From assembly GCF_010093205.1 (NCBI RefSeq), contig NZ_PDWN01000001.1:310001-374000 (forward strand): DNA of 64,000 bases. The letters run 5' to 3'. Below the pieces are notes generated by a model, which did not search any database, was not told the origin of the DNA, and saw nothing but the letters and a program-made list of their open reading frames with translations. This DNA comes from Pseudoxanthomonas daejeonensis (lineage in GTDB: Bacteria > Pseudomonadota > Gammaproteobacteria > Xanthomonadales > Xanthomonadaceae). Of this stretch, positions 1 to 9,392 are shown piece after piece (position 1 is the stretch's first letter; each line of letters starts with the position of its first letter). Position numbers and translations under genes: made by a program.

Positions 1-395
1 AGATCCAGTACCTGCTGTCGAGCGGCGTCGCCGCGCAGAAGACCGCGATGACCGGCCAGTCGAAGAATTCGTGGAACGCCACCGTGTTCTACGAAGGCGA
101 GCGCTTCTCCGGCCGCATCTCGGCGACCAACCGCGACGACTTCCTGATCCAGGTGCCGGGTACCGAGACCGGCTTCAACAGCGCGGCCAACGGCGTTCAC
201 GGCCAGAGCGGCACCACGGTGCTCGATGCCTCGGTCCGTTACAAGCTGGCCGACAACGTCGAGCTCAGCCTGGAAGGCAGCAACCTGACCAACGAGCCGC
301 AGGAATCGTGGGTTTCCAACCCCAACGTCTCGCTGCCGCTGGAATACAGCGAGACCGGCCGCACCTTCCTGCTGGGCATGCGCTACACGTTCTGA
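1..395 (+). CDS. TonB-dependent receptor, C-terminal end (partial)
   Basis: Only the last ~130 codons are present; the gene begins before the window. The visible part reads as the final beta-strands of an outer-membrane TonB-dependent receptor. It has alternating strand/turn segments (SWNATVFYEGERFSGRIS, VRYKLADNVELSLEGSNLTN) and ends in the aromatic barrel signal LLGMRYTF. These endings closely resemble those of the complete receptor that follows (SYNATLYYDDGRFSARLS and LGARYKF), so the two are likely paralogues. A strong hairpin terminator follows, so the two receptors are probably separate transcripts. The ligand is not readable from this fragment. Its position next to a pectin cluster suggests oligogalacturonide or another pectic oligosaccharide, which is inference. 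Confidence 0.9.
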   Translation, partial: IQYLLSSGVAAQKTAMTGQSKNSWNATVFYEGERFSGRISATNRDDFLIQVPGTETGFNSAANGVHGQSGTTVLDASVRYKLADNVELSLEGSNLTNEPQESWVSNPNVSLPLEYSETGRTFLLGMRYTF

Positions 396-420
396 TCCTG
401 TCCATGCAGTCGTGATGCAA

Positions 421-452
421 GCCGGGGCGGCCCGACCGCCCCGGCTTTTTTT
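421..452 (+). terminator. Rho-independent terminator after first receptor
   Basis: A perfect 10-bp GC stem (GCCGGGGCGG paired with CCGCCCCGGC) has a 5-nt loop and is followed by seven T. It starts 26 nt after the receptor stop codon and separates that gene from the next operon. Confidence 0.9.
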
Positions 453-557
453 GTCCGCCGCCCGCGCGGTCCGGCCCGGCGGAGTGCACCGATCGCGTGC
501 GTCCAAGGTGCTGCGCTGCAAGATGCCAACCCTCCGGGGCGCTGTTAGTTTTGCCTT

Positions 558-574
558 TGACCATCGGTGTCATC
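558..574 (+). promoter_or_regulatory. Putative LacI-type operator upstream of second receptor
   Basis: TGACCATCGGTGTCATC lies about 86 bp before the receptor start. The 15-mer TGACCATCGGTGTCA occurs again, identical, upstream of the GH43 gene at 10489. The half-site CGGTGTCAT is shared with three other intergenic sites in this locus. It is an imperfect palindrome centred on CG, as is usual for LacI-family operators. Assigning it to the LacI protein encoded at 20177 is inference. Confidence 0.55.
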
Positions 575-659
575 GACACCAGCCATCGCCGGAACCACGG
601 TATCGCCGTCCGATCCGGCTCCACGCCTGCGCAACGACACTCCTGGGAGGGAAAACCCG

Positions 660-3600
660 ATGCAGCATCACGCCAGTCTTCGGAAGACACCGGTTACCTT
701 GCTTGCCGCCACGATCGCCATGGTGCTTTCCGCACCGGTCGTAGCCCAGGAAGTGGAAGCGCCCACGCCCGGCGGGAACATCGCCGACCTGGACAAGGTG
801 ACCGTCACCGGCTACCGGCAGAGCCTGCAGAAGTCGCTCGACGAGAAGCGCTTCAGCACCGAGCAGGTGGATGCGATCTTCGCCGAGGACATCGGCAAGT
901 TCCCCGACCAGAACCTGGCCGAGTCGCTGCAGCGCATCGCCGGCGTGTCGATCGACCGCGAAGGCGGCGAAGGCCAGCGCATCTCGATCCGCGGCCTCGG
1001 TTCGGACTTCACCCGCGTGCGCCTGAACGGCCTGGAGGCGCTGGCCACCGCCGGCACCGGCACCGGTGGCGTCAACCGCAGCCGCGGCTTCGACTTCAAT
1101 ACCTTCGCCTCCGAGCTCTTCAGCCAGGTCAAGGTCAACAAGACCCAGTCGGCGCAGATGGACGAAGGCTCGCTGGGTTCGACCGTGGACCTGCGCGCCT
1201 CGCGCCCGTTCGACTACGACGGCTTCCGTGCGTCGGCCAGCGCCCAGGTCGGCTACGGCGAGCTGACCGAGAAGTTCGACCCGCGCGTCTCGGGCCTGGT
1301 GTCCAACACGTGGGCGGACGGCACCTTCGGTGCGTTGCTGTCGGCGTCCTACAGCAAGCGCAACGTGTACGAGGAAGGCTACAACCCGGTGCGCTGGGAG
1401 CACGGCAACCACCGCAACTCCAACCAGTCCACCGCCGCCAACAACGGCACCTACGGCTTCTGCTCGCCGGTCGGCTACAACCCGCAGACCCCGCGCAACC
1501 CGCTGGCCAACGAGACCCCGGCCGGCAGCGGCTCGCAGGCCAACCAGGACCGCAACAACGGCTGGGGCAGCTTCGGCATCACCTCGACCACCTGCGGCAC
1601 CGGCCTGCCGCGCCCGGCCAACACGCCGGGGAACATCGCCGCCTACGAGACCGCGACCAACGCCTGGCTGCCGCGCTACCCGCGCTACATCCGCACCGCG
1701 CACGAGATCGAGCGCATCGGCGTGACCGGCGCGCTGCAGTGGAAGCCGTCCGACGACACCGTGCTCAGCTTCGACGCAATGTATTCGAGCCTGTCCAAGG
1801 ACCAGCGCGAGGACTCGCTGGGCGCCAACCTGCACCGCGCCGCCAACCTCGGCGGCAAGACCCAGATCGTGGTGCGCGAGGCCGAGGTCGACAGCATGAA
1901 CCGGCTGACCTACGGCGTGTTCGACAACGTCGACTTCCGCACCGAGTCGACCGCGATCGAGGAAAGCACCGAGTTCCAGCAGTACAGCCTGACCCTGGAG
2001 CAGCACATCAACGACTCCGTCCGCCTGGACGCGCAGATCGGCCACTCCAGCTCCGATTACGAGCGCCCGGTGTTCTCGCTGGTCAGCTTCGACAACCAGA
2101 ACATGGACGGTTTCGTCCTGGACCTGCGCGGCGACCCGGACATGCCGCGCATGACCTTCCCGTTCGCGCTCAACGATCCTTCGGCGTGGTCGTGGCTTGG
2201 CTATGGCGCCGTGCCGGTGAACAGCAACGGCACCGCGCGCGGCACCAACATCAGCGAGGTCCGACTCAACCCGCAGTATGTCGAGAACACGTTCGACACG
2301 GCCAAGGTCGACCTCGAGTTCACCCTCAATCAGACCTTCACCCTGCGTGGCGGCCTGGCGTACAAGAGCTACGACATGAGCTCGGAGGAGTACCGGCACA
2401 TCAGCTACGGCCGCCTGGCGCAGGCGCTGCCGGCCGGCGTGGGCGTGGGTGACCTGAGCACCACCCTGGATGGCTTCGGCAACAACCTGTCGGGCGCCCC
2501 CGCCAGCTGGCTGGTGCCGGACTTCAACAAGGTCGCCGAGCTGCTGGACATCTACTGCAACTGCAACAGCGGCGCGCTGGGCGGTGATTACCGCCTGGCC
2601 AGCGTCGGCCACTTCGGCGCCTCCAACAACAACTTCGAGGTCAACGAACGCAGCCTGGGCAGCTACCTGCAGCTGGACTTCAACACCGAGCTGCTCGAGC
2701 GCGCGTTCCGCGGCAACGTCGGCGTGCGCGTGGTCAACACCCAGATCACCGCTTCCGGCTGGGCCCCGTGCGCGGCGACCAACCCGGCGCAGAATTCCGA
2801 GAACTGCGAGGCCTTCTTCGGCGTGGCCAGCGCCACGGCCGCGGCCGGCGACCGCTACCTGGTCTCCACCGAGGTCACCCACGACTACCAGGACGTGCTG
2901 CCGGCCCTGAACGTGGCCTGGGACCTGACCGACGAACTCGTGCTGCGCTTCGGCGCGGCCAAGACCATGGCCCGTCCGGCGCTGCTGTACCTCTCGCCGG
3001 GCGTCAGCGGCGGCCCGACCCAGTACTTCGACGATGGCCGCACCTACTCGATCAACCTCGGCAACCCGCAGCTGGAACCGTTCCGCTCGACCAACTACGA
3101 CCTGATCGCCGAGTGGTACTTCGCCGAAGGCGCGCTGCTGTCCGGCGCGATCTTCTACAAGGACATCGAGAGCTACATCCAGCGCACCCGCCTGCTGAGT
3201 ACCTGGGAAGACATGGGCTACCCGCTGGACCTGCTGCCGGCCGGCTTCGGCCCGGACACCGTGTTCAACGTGCAGAGCTACTTCAACACCCCGGGTGGCC
3301 CGTTGAAAGGCTACGAGCTGACCTACCAGCAGCCGTTCACCTTCCTGCCCGGCGCATGGCGCAACTTCGGCCTGCAGCTGAACTACACGCATGTCGAGTC
3401 CGAGATCACCTATCTGTTCAGCACGGCGGCCAACAGCAACACCACCGTCGTCACCCAGTACACCAACAACGACCTGATCAACCTGTCGCCCAACTCGTAC
3501 AACGCGACGCTGTACTACGACGACGGCCGCTTCAGCGCCCGCCTGTCCACCAGCTACCGGGACGGCTACATCAGCGAGATCCTGACCCGCGAGAACGTCT

Positions 3601-3833
3601 GGGACCTGGACGGCAACCAGCTGATCACGCCGGACGTGACCGGCAAGGACTCGGTGCAGAACGTCGACTTCAACATGGCCTACCGGTTCGGCGACAACCT
3701 GACCCTGACCTTCGAAGCGATCAACCTGACCGACACCGCCGATTCGCGCTACGTCGACTCGACCCTGAAGATGCCCGACCGCTACACCGTCAACGGCCGC
3801 CAGTACTTCCTCGGCGCGCGCTACAAGTTCTGA
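660..3833 (+). CDS. TonB-dependent receptor (pectin locus)
   Basis: Outer-membrane active transporter of 1057 aa. The start at 660 has a GGGAGG Shine-Dalgarno and opens a Sec signal peptide ending near VVAQ (residue ~30). A TonB-box-like segment KVTVTGYRQSLQKSL follows, then the plug domain with LAESLQRIAGVSIDR and ISIRGLGSDF, then a long barrel ending in LGARYKF. Both the size and the Q-S-L-x-K-S-L segment after the box are typical of the large xanthomonad and caulobacterial receptors used for plant-polymer oligosaccharides. The next gene downstream is a pectate lyase, so oligogalacturonides are the likely ligand (inference). An operator-like site lies upstream at 558. Energy would come from the TonB-ExbB-ExbD system at 36314-38727. 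Confidence 0.93.
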   Translation: MQHHASLRKTPVTLLAATIAMVLSAPVVAQEVEAPTPGGNIADLDKVTVTGYRQSLQKSLDEKRFSTEQVDAIFAEDIGKFPDQNLAESLQRIAGVSIDREGGEGQRISIRGLGSDFTRVRLNGLEALATAGTGTGGVNRSRGFDFNTFASELFSQVKVNKTQSAQMDEGSLGSTVDLRASRPFDYDGFRASASAQVGYGELTEKFDPRVSGLVSNTWADGTFGALLSASYSKRNVYEEGYNPVRWEHGNHRNSNQSTAANNGTYGFCSPVGYNPQTPRNPLANETPAGSGSQANQDRNNGWGSFGITSTTCGTGLPRPANTPGNIAAYETATNAWLPRYPRYIRTAHEIERIGVTGALQWKPSDDTVLSFDAMYSSLSKDQREDSLGANLHRAANLGGKTQIVVREAEVDSMNRLTYGVFDNVDFRTESTAIEESTEFQQYSLTLEQHINDSVRLDAQIGHSSSDYERPVFSLVSFDNQNMDGFVLDLRGDPDMPRMTFPFALNDPSAWSWLGYGAVPVNSNGTARGTNISEVRLNPQYVENTFDTAKVDLEFTLNQTFTLRGGLAYKSYDMSSEEYRHISYGRLAQALPAGVGVGDLSTTLDGFGNNLSGAPASWLVPDFNKVAELLDIYCNCNSGALGGDYRLASVGHFGASNNNFEVNERSLGSYLQLDFNTELLERAFRGNVGVRVVNTQITASGWAPCAATNPAQNSENCEAFFGVASATAAAGDRYLVSTEVTHDYQDVLPALNVAWDLTDELVLRFGAAKTMARPALLYLSPGVSGGPTQYFDDGRTYSINLGNPQLEPFRSTNYDLIAEWYFAEGALLSGAIFYKDIESYIQRTRLLSTWEDMGYPLDLLPAGFGPDTVFNVQSYFNTPGGPLKGYELTYQQPFTFLPGAWRNFGLQLNYTHVESEITYLFSTAANSNTTVVTQYTNNDLINLSPNSYNATLYYDDGRFSARLSTSYRDGYISEILTRENVWDLDGNQLITPDVTGKDSVQNVDFNMAYRFGDNLTLTFEAINLTDTADSRYVDSTLKMPDRYTVNGRQYFLGARYKF

Positions 3834-3889
3834 CCTGATGGCCCGCTCGCGAACGGCCTCCCCCGGGCGCGAACGGGATCTCCACTCGC

Positions 3890-3917
3890 GTCCGCCGGCG
3901 CTCCGGCGCCGGCGGAC
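3890..3917 (+). other. 12-bp perfect hairpin between receptor and pectate lyase
   Basis: GTCCGCCGGCGC pairs with GCGCCGGCGGAC around a TCCG loop in the 162-bp gap between the receptor and the lyase. No T-tract follows, so it is more likely an mRNA-stabilising or polarity element than a terminator. Nothing else is visible in this gap. Confidence 0.5.
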
Positions 3918-3995
3918 CGCGGGTGGCCCGTGCTGGAAGATGCGCACCGGGGCCCGCCGCCACGCGGCGGTTCCCGGCCCGTGGAGACCCTGCCG

Positions 3996-5060
3996 ATGAC
4001 GCCTTCGATCTACCCGCGACTGCTGCTGGTGCTGCTGGCCGCGTTGCCGGCCGCCTGCGCGAGCGCGGCGGCGCCCACGCACGCGGGCGATCCGGTCGCC
4101 GAAAACATGCTGTTGCTGCAGACGCCTTCCGGCGGCTGGTCCAAGCACTACCGCGAGAAGAAAGTCGACTACGCGCGGACCTACGACGCGGCCGAACGGG
4201 CCGCGCTGCACGCGCCAGGCCGCCACGACGATGCGACCCTGGACAACGAGGCCACGACCCGCGAGATCGCCTACCTGGTGCAGGCGCATGCGCGGACCGG
4301 AAACCCGGCCTACCTGGACGGTGCGCGCCGCGGCGTCGAGTACCTGCTGCGCGCGCAGTACGCCAACGGCGGCTGGCCGCAGTTCTACCCGGACCACTCC
4401 TCGTACCGGCACCAGATAACGCTCAACGACGATGCGATGGTCCATGCGATCGGCCTGCTGCAGGACATCGCCGATCGCCGCGGCGACATGGCGCTGCTGG
4501 CTCCCGAGTACGGCCCCCGCGCCGCTGCGGCCGTGCAGCGCGGCCTGGACAGCCTGCTCGCCCTGCAGGTGCGGATCGATGGGCAGCCGACGATCTGGGC
4601 CGCGCAGTACGACGAGACCACCCTGCAGCCGGCCAAGGCCCGCGCCTACGAGCTGCCATCGCTGGCGGTGGCCGAGTCGGTGGCGGTGGTGCGCCTGCTG
4701 ATGCGCCAGCCCCGACCGGACGCACGCACCGTTGCGGCGATCGAGTCGGCCGCACGCTGGCTGGAACAACACCGCCTGCCCGACCTCGCGCTGCACCGTT
4801 TCGACGCCCCCGCCGAGGAGACCGGCAAGGACGTGCGGGTGGTCGCCGAACCGGGCGCCTCGCTGTGGGCGCGCTTCTACGACCTGGAACGGCAACAGCC
4901 GTTGTTCGTGGATCGCGACAGCCGGCCGGTGCGGTTCGCCGACCTGCCCAACGAACGCCGGACCGGCTACGGCTGGTACGGCACCTGGCCGGAGAAGCTG
5001 CTGGCACAGGAACTCCCGCGCTGGCGCAAGGTCCATGCGGCCGGCGACGCGGCGCCCTGA
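3996..5060 (+). CDS. pelA: Pectate lyase, polysaccharide lyase family 10
   Basis: A secreted enzyme of 354 aa that should cleave de-esterified homogalacturonan by beta-elimination, giving unsaturated oligogalacturonides. After a hydrophobic signal (about residues 5-27, ending CASAAA) comes the PL10 fold with its characteristic blocks LLLQTPSGGWSKHY, DNEATTREIAYL, AQYANGGWPQFYP and ITLNDDAMVHAI, then a C-terminal RRTGYGWYGTWP. The cysteine at the end of the signal might be a lipobox (LPAAC), but proline at -3 is unusual, so plain secretion is more likely. The start at 3996 was chosen because the signal peptide begins there; the longer frame adds an arginine- and proline-rich stretch. Position after the receptor and before the LamG protein suggests one operon. 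Confidence 0.9.
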   Translation: MTPSIYPRLLLVLLAALPAACASAAAPTHAGDPVAENMLLLQTPSGGWSKHYREKKVDYARTYDAAERAALHAPGRHDDATLDNEATTREIAYLVQAHARTGNPAYLDGARRGVEYLLRAQYANGGWPQFYPDHSSYRHQITLNDDAMVHAIGLLQDIADRRGDMALLAPEYGPRAAAAVQRGLDSLLALQVRIDGQPTIWAAQYDETTLQPAKARAYELPSLAVAESVAVVRLLMRQPRPDARTVAAIESAARWLEQHRLPDLALHRFDAPAEETGKDVRVVAEPGASLWARFYDLERQQPLFVDRDSRPVRFADLPNERRTGYGWYGTWPEKLLAQELPRWRKVHAAGDAAP

Positions 5061-5102
5061 GGCCACCCATACTCACGCTCATGCAAGTGGAACACCGATC
5101 CG

Positions 5103-8100
5103 ATGACTGACCCGATGCGTCCCGCCCTGCTCGCCGTCCTCGTTGCCGCCACCCTGGCCGCCGCGCCCGCCCATGCCGGCAACGACGTCGACCGCACGCC
5201 ACAGCTGCTGTTCCGCGTCTCGGCCGACGAGGGCTTCGTGGCCGACCACGCTGGAGGCGAAGCGGTACCGAACTTCCAGGACCGGGTGAAGATTGTTCCG
5301 ACCGGCGTGCAGGGTGGCGCGATCGAATGGGCCGACGACGGCGTACTCGCCTGGAATGCGCCGGGGAACATTTTCGCCGAGCGCGGCACGCTGTCGTTCT
5401 TCTGGCGCCCGCGCTACGCAGTGGGCGAGGCGCCGTTCGTGATCTTCCGCGTCGGCTATGCCGACCACAGCAGCTGGGACATGGCCTGGCTGCGCATCGA
5501 CTGGAACGGCCACGGGTTCGATGCCTTCGTCACCGACGCCAACCTGGCGCGCACGCGGGTGTCGTTCAAGCTCGACAAGGCGCCCGGCCCGGAGGACTGG
5601 ATGCACCTGGCATTCGCCTGGGACGAAACCCAGGGCGTGCGCCTGTACATCGACGGCAAGGAAGTGGCCAAGGTCGACACCACCGCCGACTACGATGCCG
5701 CGCTCGACCAGCTCGGCCTCGCCGGACGGGTGATGGCGCCGTACCAGGTGCAAAGCCGCTACAACTTCCTGCGCGGCAGCGACTTCGACGAGATCCGCGT
5801 CTACGACCGCATGCTCGACGCGCCGGCGATGGCGACGCTGGCCCGGCGCGGCGATTTGGCCCGCGCGGTAGCGGCGACATCGGTGGCGATTGGCGACACC
5901 GCGCTGCGGGCTGCCTGGCAGCACCGCCATGGCTGGGACCACGGCGCGCCGCCGGCGCTGGCGTCGGCGACGACCTCGATCCGCACGCTCGGCTTCGCCG
6001 ACGTCAAGGACAAGAAGCAGTGGATGTGGAAGGGCACCGACGGCATTCCCGAGACCACCTGGCCTGGCGTGTACAACCGCTCGCGACTGGCGGGACGCGA
6101 TGACTACTTCCAGCTGCCGGACTGGAACACCTACGTCGAAGGCGGCCAGGCGCTGGACCTGGCGATGCCCGACGAGCCGTTCAACCGCATCGAGATCCGC
6201 GGGGCCGCGTATGGCAAGGCCAGCCACGGCACCGATGTCGCGCACCAGGCTGCGCTGTTCGAGCGTCCGCAGGGCATCGTGCGCAGCGTCGACCAGTTCG
6301 CGCCACGCAAGGGCGGCCATGTCCGCTTCACCAACACCACGCAGGAAACCCCGATCCAGGAGATCTGGGCCTACAACGTGACCGATGCGGCCGAGCCGCA
6401 AGGCACGGTCAAGCAGACGTATCTCGTCGACAGCAAGGTGCTTCCCGACTACGGCAACGTGCAGGCCTTGCAGCAGTACATCGACGGCCGCTTCCTCCCG
6501 GGCGCACGCAGCACGGTGATGGCGCTGCCCAAGGGCGCCGGTTCGCGCAAGCGGAGTGACGGCACCCTGCCGGCTTCGCCAGAACCAATCGTGCACGTGC
6601 TCATCCCGTCCAGCGTCGGCGACGCGCCCGCCGCGCAACCGCTGATCCGCAGCTGGGCGCACAGCTGGGAGAACATGTATGACGGCCTGGATGGCGTGGC
6701 GATCGACATCCCCGCGCTGGATCTGCCGGCGACGCAGGACGGGCTCATCCCGCTCAACATCCGCATCAAGGATCCGATCTGGCCCGCGCGCGACATGATC
6801 GACGTGTCGGTGTCGGTCAAGCCCGGCCAGAAGCGCACGCTGTGGCTGGACCTGCGCGATCGCATCCTCACCGCCGACAGCCTGTGGATCAGCGTCGCTT
6901 CGGCCACGCCCGGCTTCAACGCGGCGTCACTCGATGGCGCCGAGATCCGCCTGGTGTTCAAGGACCGGGCGGAAGCGAAGAAGGAGCACGTTGCCGACCG
7001 CTTCAACCAGGTGCGCGACAACTGGGGCTTCCTGGTCGAGGAGCACACCACCTCCAAGCGCCAGCGCCTGTACGCGCGCGTCCATGCCGACCTCTCCGAC
7101 CTGCTGCGCGTCGATCCCGACCACGAGCAGGGCCGCCAGTACTGGAACTACATCAGCTACAACAGCCAGGGCCGACCGGCGTTCACGCTGCCGCAGGCGC
7201 CGAAGGGCGTGCCGCAATGGGCGTTCCTGCAGACGCAGGACATGCAGTACGTGCGCCGCTTCATCGACTGGTGGATCGACAACCGCCAGGTCGAGTACGG
7301 CGATTTCGGCGGCGGCCTGTCCGACGACTCCGACCTGGTGCAGCAGTGGCCGGGCGCGGCGCTGATGGGCATCAAGCCCGACAGGCTCAATGCGTCGCTG
7401 ACCGCCGTATCCGATGCGATCTACCGCAACGGCATGTTCGCCCACGGCCTGAGCACGATCGAAACCGACGAACTGCATGCCTACGAGGAAGGCATCAACG
7501 CCAACAGCGCGATGCTCTACCTCAACTGGGGCGATCCGCTGACCGTCGAGCGGCTGATGGAAACGGTCAAGGCCTACGACGAGAAGATCATCCTGCCCAA
7601 TCCGCAGGGCCACCTGTTGTGGTCGAGCAACTGGTTCGGCGGCAACAAGGTCTACCGCGACCCGAACTGGCAGTGGCAGAAGCCCTATTCGTTCCCGGCG
7701 CTGCATCCGGCGTTCCTGGTCGGCGACTGGAATGCCGATCCGACCGGTCGCAAGCTGGTCACCGGCCTGGCCGACGGATACCTGGCCCACGCCTACACCG
7801 CCGAAGACGGCACCTGGGTGTTGCCGAACGAGATCAACTGGGCCACCGGCAAGACGCGCGGCGGCGAACTGATCAGGGGTTCGGGCGGTGGCGACACCAT
7901 GCACCTGTTCTGGACCGCCTGGCGCTGGACCGGCGACGAGCGATATCTCAAGGCGCTCGACTACCGCGCCGGCCGCAGCGGGCCGGGCAGCCTGTCCAAC
8001 CTGGGCGAGAACTACATCGGCGTGCTCGGCCGCCAGGACGATTGGGGCAAGGCACTGGTCGCCGCCGCGGACAAGGGCGATACCGGTTTCGCCAGCCTGG

Positions 8101-8930
8101 CCGCCTGGCAGGAAACCGGCGACAAGAAGTACCTGGAGGCGATGCACGCCGAATCGATCGAGCTCAAGGCGCTGCGCGAGTACATGGTCACCGAGGGCCA
8201 CTGGTGGTCCGATCGCGTGGAATCGGCCAGCGAGCTTCTGCAGCGCGAACGCCTTGGCGGCGTGGCGCTGGAACGCAACCAGTCGTATCCGGGGCATACG
8301 GTGAGCTGGCGTTTCGCCCGCGAAGGCGGCGCCGAGCAGGTCGCGATCCTGATGCCCGACGCACGCCGCGACCGCTTCAAGGTGATCGGCTTCAACCTCG
8401 ACGGCAAGGCGCATCCGGCGACGCTGACCGGCTGGAACGTCGAACCGGGAACCTGGCGCATGACGTCGGGCGTGGATCGCGATGGCGACGACCGCATCGA
8501 CGGCAAGGCCGCCACGCGCGAATTCACCCTGGAGAAGAGCAATTCGGTCGACGTGCTATTCCCGCCGATGCAGACCGTGGTGATGGAGTTCGAACTGGTG
8601 GAGAAGGGCACGGCCGTGGAGACGCGTCCGGACCTGGGCATCGGCCGTGGCGATGTACGCGTGGCCGGCGATGCGGTCGAGGTGACCGTGCACAGCCTGG
8701 GCCACGTGGCGACCGGCGCAGGTTTTGCGGTGCTGGAAGACGCGCGCGGCCGCGAGCTGGCGCGCGTGGCCGTGCCGGCGCTGGCCGCGCCGACCGACCT
8801 GCTGCCCAAGACCACGACGGTGTCGCTGCCGCTTGGTGGCCGCAAGGCCGAGGGCCTGTTCGTTCGCGTGGCTCTGGAAGGCCAGGCCGAGGAAGTCACG
8901 CACTTGAACAACCGGCGCTCGGTGCACTGA
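5103..8930 (+). CDS. Large secreted LamG-domain protein of unknown activity (pectin locus)
   Basis: A 1275-aa protein with a signal peptide (MRPALLAVLVAATLAAAPAHA). Residues ~40-250 look like a LamG/concanavalin-type beta-sandwich: GTLSFFWRPRY, VRLYIDGKEVAKVD, FDEIRVYDRML. The middle (~280-600) is beta-rich. Residues ~700-1090 are helical and rich in Trp, Asp and Glu (DFGGGLSDDSDLVQQWPG, ETDELHAYEEGINANS), which recalls alpha/alpha-toroid lyases and glycosidases. The C-terminus is beta-sandwich-like. I do not recognise a CAZy family and assign no reaction. Its place after the pectate lyase and before a terminator suggests it acts on a pectin fragment. The ATG at 5103 lacks a strong ribosome site; a second in-frame ATG at 5115 would equally give the signal peptide. 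Confidence 0.85.
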   Translation: MTDPMRPALLAVLVAATLAAAPAHAGNDVDRTPQLLFRVSADEGFVADHAGGEAVPNFQDRVKIVPTGVQGGAIEWADDGVLAWNAPGNIFAERGTLSFFWRPRYAVGEAPFVIFRVGYADHSSWDMAWLRIDWNGHGFDAFVTDANLARTRVSFKLDKAPGPEDWMHLAFAWDETQGVRLYIDGKEVAKVDTTADYDAALDQLGLAGRVMAPYQVQSRYNFLRGSDFDEIRVYDRMLDAPAMATLARRGDLARAVAATSVAIGDTALRAAWQHRHGWDHGAPPALASATTSIRTLGFADVKDKKQWMWKGTDGIPETTWPGVYNRSRLAGRDDYFQLPDWNTYVEGGQALDLAMPDEPFNRIEIRGAAYGKASHGTDVAHQAALFERPQGIVRSVDQFAPRKGGHVRFTNTTQETPIQEIWAYNVTDAAEPQGTVKQTYLVDSKVLPDYGNVQALQQYIDGRFLPGARSTVMALPKGAGSRKRSDGTLPASPEPIVHVLIPSSVGDAPAAQPLIRSWAHSWENMYDGLDGVAIDIPALDLPATQDGLIPLNIRIKDPIWPARDMIDVSVSVKPGQKRTLWLDLRDRILTADSLWISVASATPGFNAASLDGAEIRLVFKDRAEAKKEHVADRFNQVRDNWGFLVEEHTTSKRQRLYARVHADLSDLLRVDPDHEQGRQYWNYISYNSQGRPAFTLPQAPKGVPQWAFLQTQDMQYVRRFIDWWIDNRQVEYGDFGGGLSDDSDLVQQWPGAALMGIKPDRLNASLTAVSDAIYRNGMFAHGLSTIETDELHAYEEGINANSAMLYLNWGDPLTVERLMETVKAYDEKIILPNPQGHLLWSSNWFGGNKVYRDPNWQWQKPYSFPALHPAFLVGDWNADPTGRKLVTGLADGYLAHAYTAEDGTWVLPNEINWATGKTRGGELIRGSGGGDTMHLFWTAWRWTGDERYLKALDYRAGRSGPGSLSNLGENYIGVLGRQDDWGKALVAAADKGDTGFASLAAWQETGDKKYLEAMHAESIELKALREYMVTEGHWWSDRVESASELLQRERLGGVALERNQSYPGHTVSWRFAREGGAEQVAILMPDARRDRFKVIGFNLDGKAHPATLTGWNVEPGTWRMTSGVDRDGDDRIDGKAATREFTLEKSNSVDVLFPPMQTVVMEFELVEKGTAVETRPDLGIGRGDVRVAGDAVEVTVHSLGHVATGAGFAVLEDARGRELARVAVPALAAPTDLLPKTTTVSLPLGGRKAEGLFVRVALEGQAEEVTHLNNRRSVH

Positions 8931-8956
8931 GTTCGGCGTGAGCGCAGGCAAACGAA

Positions 8957-8990
8957 GAAGGCCGGGCTTGTCCGGCCTTCCTCCTTTTTT
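8957..8990 (+). terminator. Rho-independent terminator after LamG gene
   Basis: GAAGGCCGG pairs with CCGGCCTTC around a 6-nt loop and is followed by a C/T-rich tract ending in six T. It closes the receptor-lyase-LamG transcription unit. Confidence 0.85.
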
Positions 8991-9029
8991 GGAACTACGT
9001 GCCGCGGAGCCCAGGTCCACCTTCACGGC

Positions 9030-9050
9030 GCCGGGCAAGCCCGGTTCTAC
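9030..9050 (-). repeat. GTAG-headed REP element (single)
   Basis: Read on the minus strand it is GTAGAACCGGGCTTGCCCGG: a GTAG head followed by a CCGGG/CCCGG hairpin, the form of the xanthomonad GTAG REP family. The TAG inside the head is the stop codon of the minus-strand gene that begins at 9328. Confidence 0.6.
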
Positions 9051-9328
9051 AAGGGCAGCGCCTTGGTCAAGGCGACCGTCGCCAGCGCCGCGACCAGCCA
9101 CGCGGCCACGCGCTTGAGCAACGCCGTATCCAGCCCGTCGCGGGCGGCCGACTCGCGCGGCGTGTTGAAGCCCACGACCAGCGCATGCGCGGGCAGCGCG
9201 ATCACCAGCAGGAAGGCGAAGATCCAGTTCAAGGTGTCATCACCCAGGCGTGGCCAGAGCAGCGGCATCACCACGCCCGCGAATACACCCGCCAGCGCGG
9301 CGGTGACGGGCGTGGGCGTGATCTTCAT
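9047..9328 (-). CDS. Small integral membrane protein, unknown function
   Basis: A 93-aa protein with about three hydrophobic segments (VTAALAGVFAGVVMPLLW; WIFAFLLVIALPAHALVV; VAAWLVAALATVALTKAL). I do not recognise the family. The start at 9328 is preferred over 9337 because AGGA lies 8 nt upstream of it. The stop codon TAG is provided by the head of a GTAG REP element (9030-9050), so the gene's end was probably set by insertion of that repeat. It lies downstream of the rhamnogalacturonan acetylesterase-like gene on the same strand (64-bp gap) and could be co-transcribed with it. No link to pectin metabolism is evident. Confidence 0.6.
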   Translation of the reverse strand: MKITPTPVTAALAGVFAGVVMPLLWPRLGDDTLNWIFAFLLVIALPAHALVVGFNTPRESAARDGLDTALLKRVAAWLVAALATVALTKALPL

Positions 9329-9392
9329 GCGCGGCATCCTGTCCGGTTGTTTCCGCAGTCTAACGGTCGCGCGAGGGAAGCCGGGTCGTCCT

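Noticed and set aside
570-5066. A 1498-codon open frame on the minus strand opposite the receptor and pectate lyase
   Set aside because: It is composed of Val, Ala, Arg and Gly runs typical of antisense frames in GC-rich genes, has no domain and no ribosome site, and covers two well-supported genes. The same applies to the long plus-strand frames over gyrB (41453-44557), tonB/TPR (38726-41023) and the amyloid operon (27525-30679).
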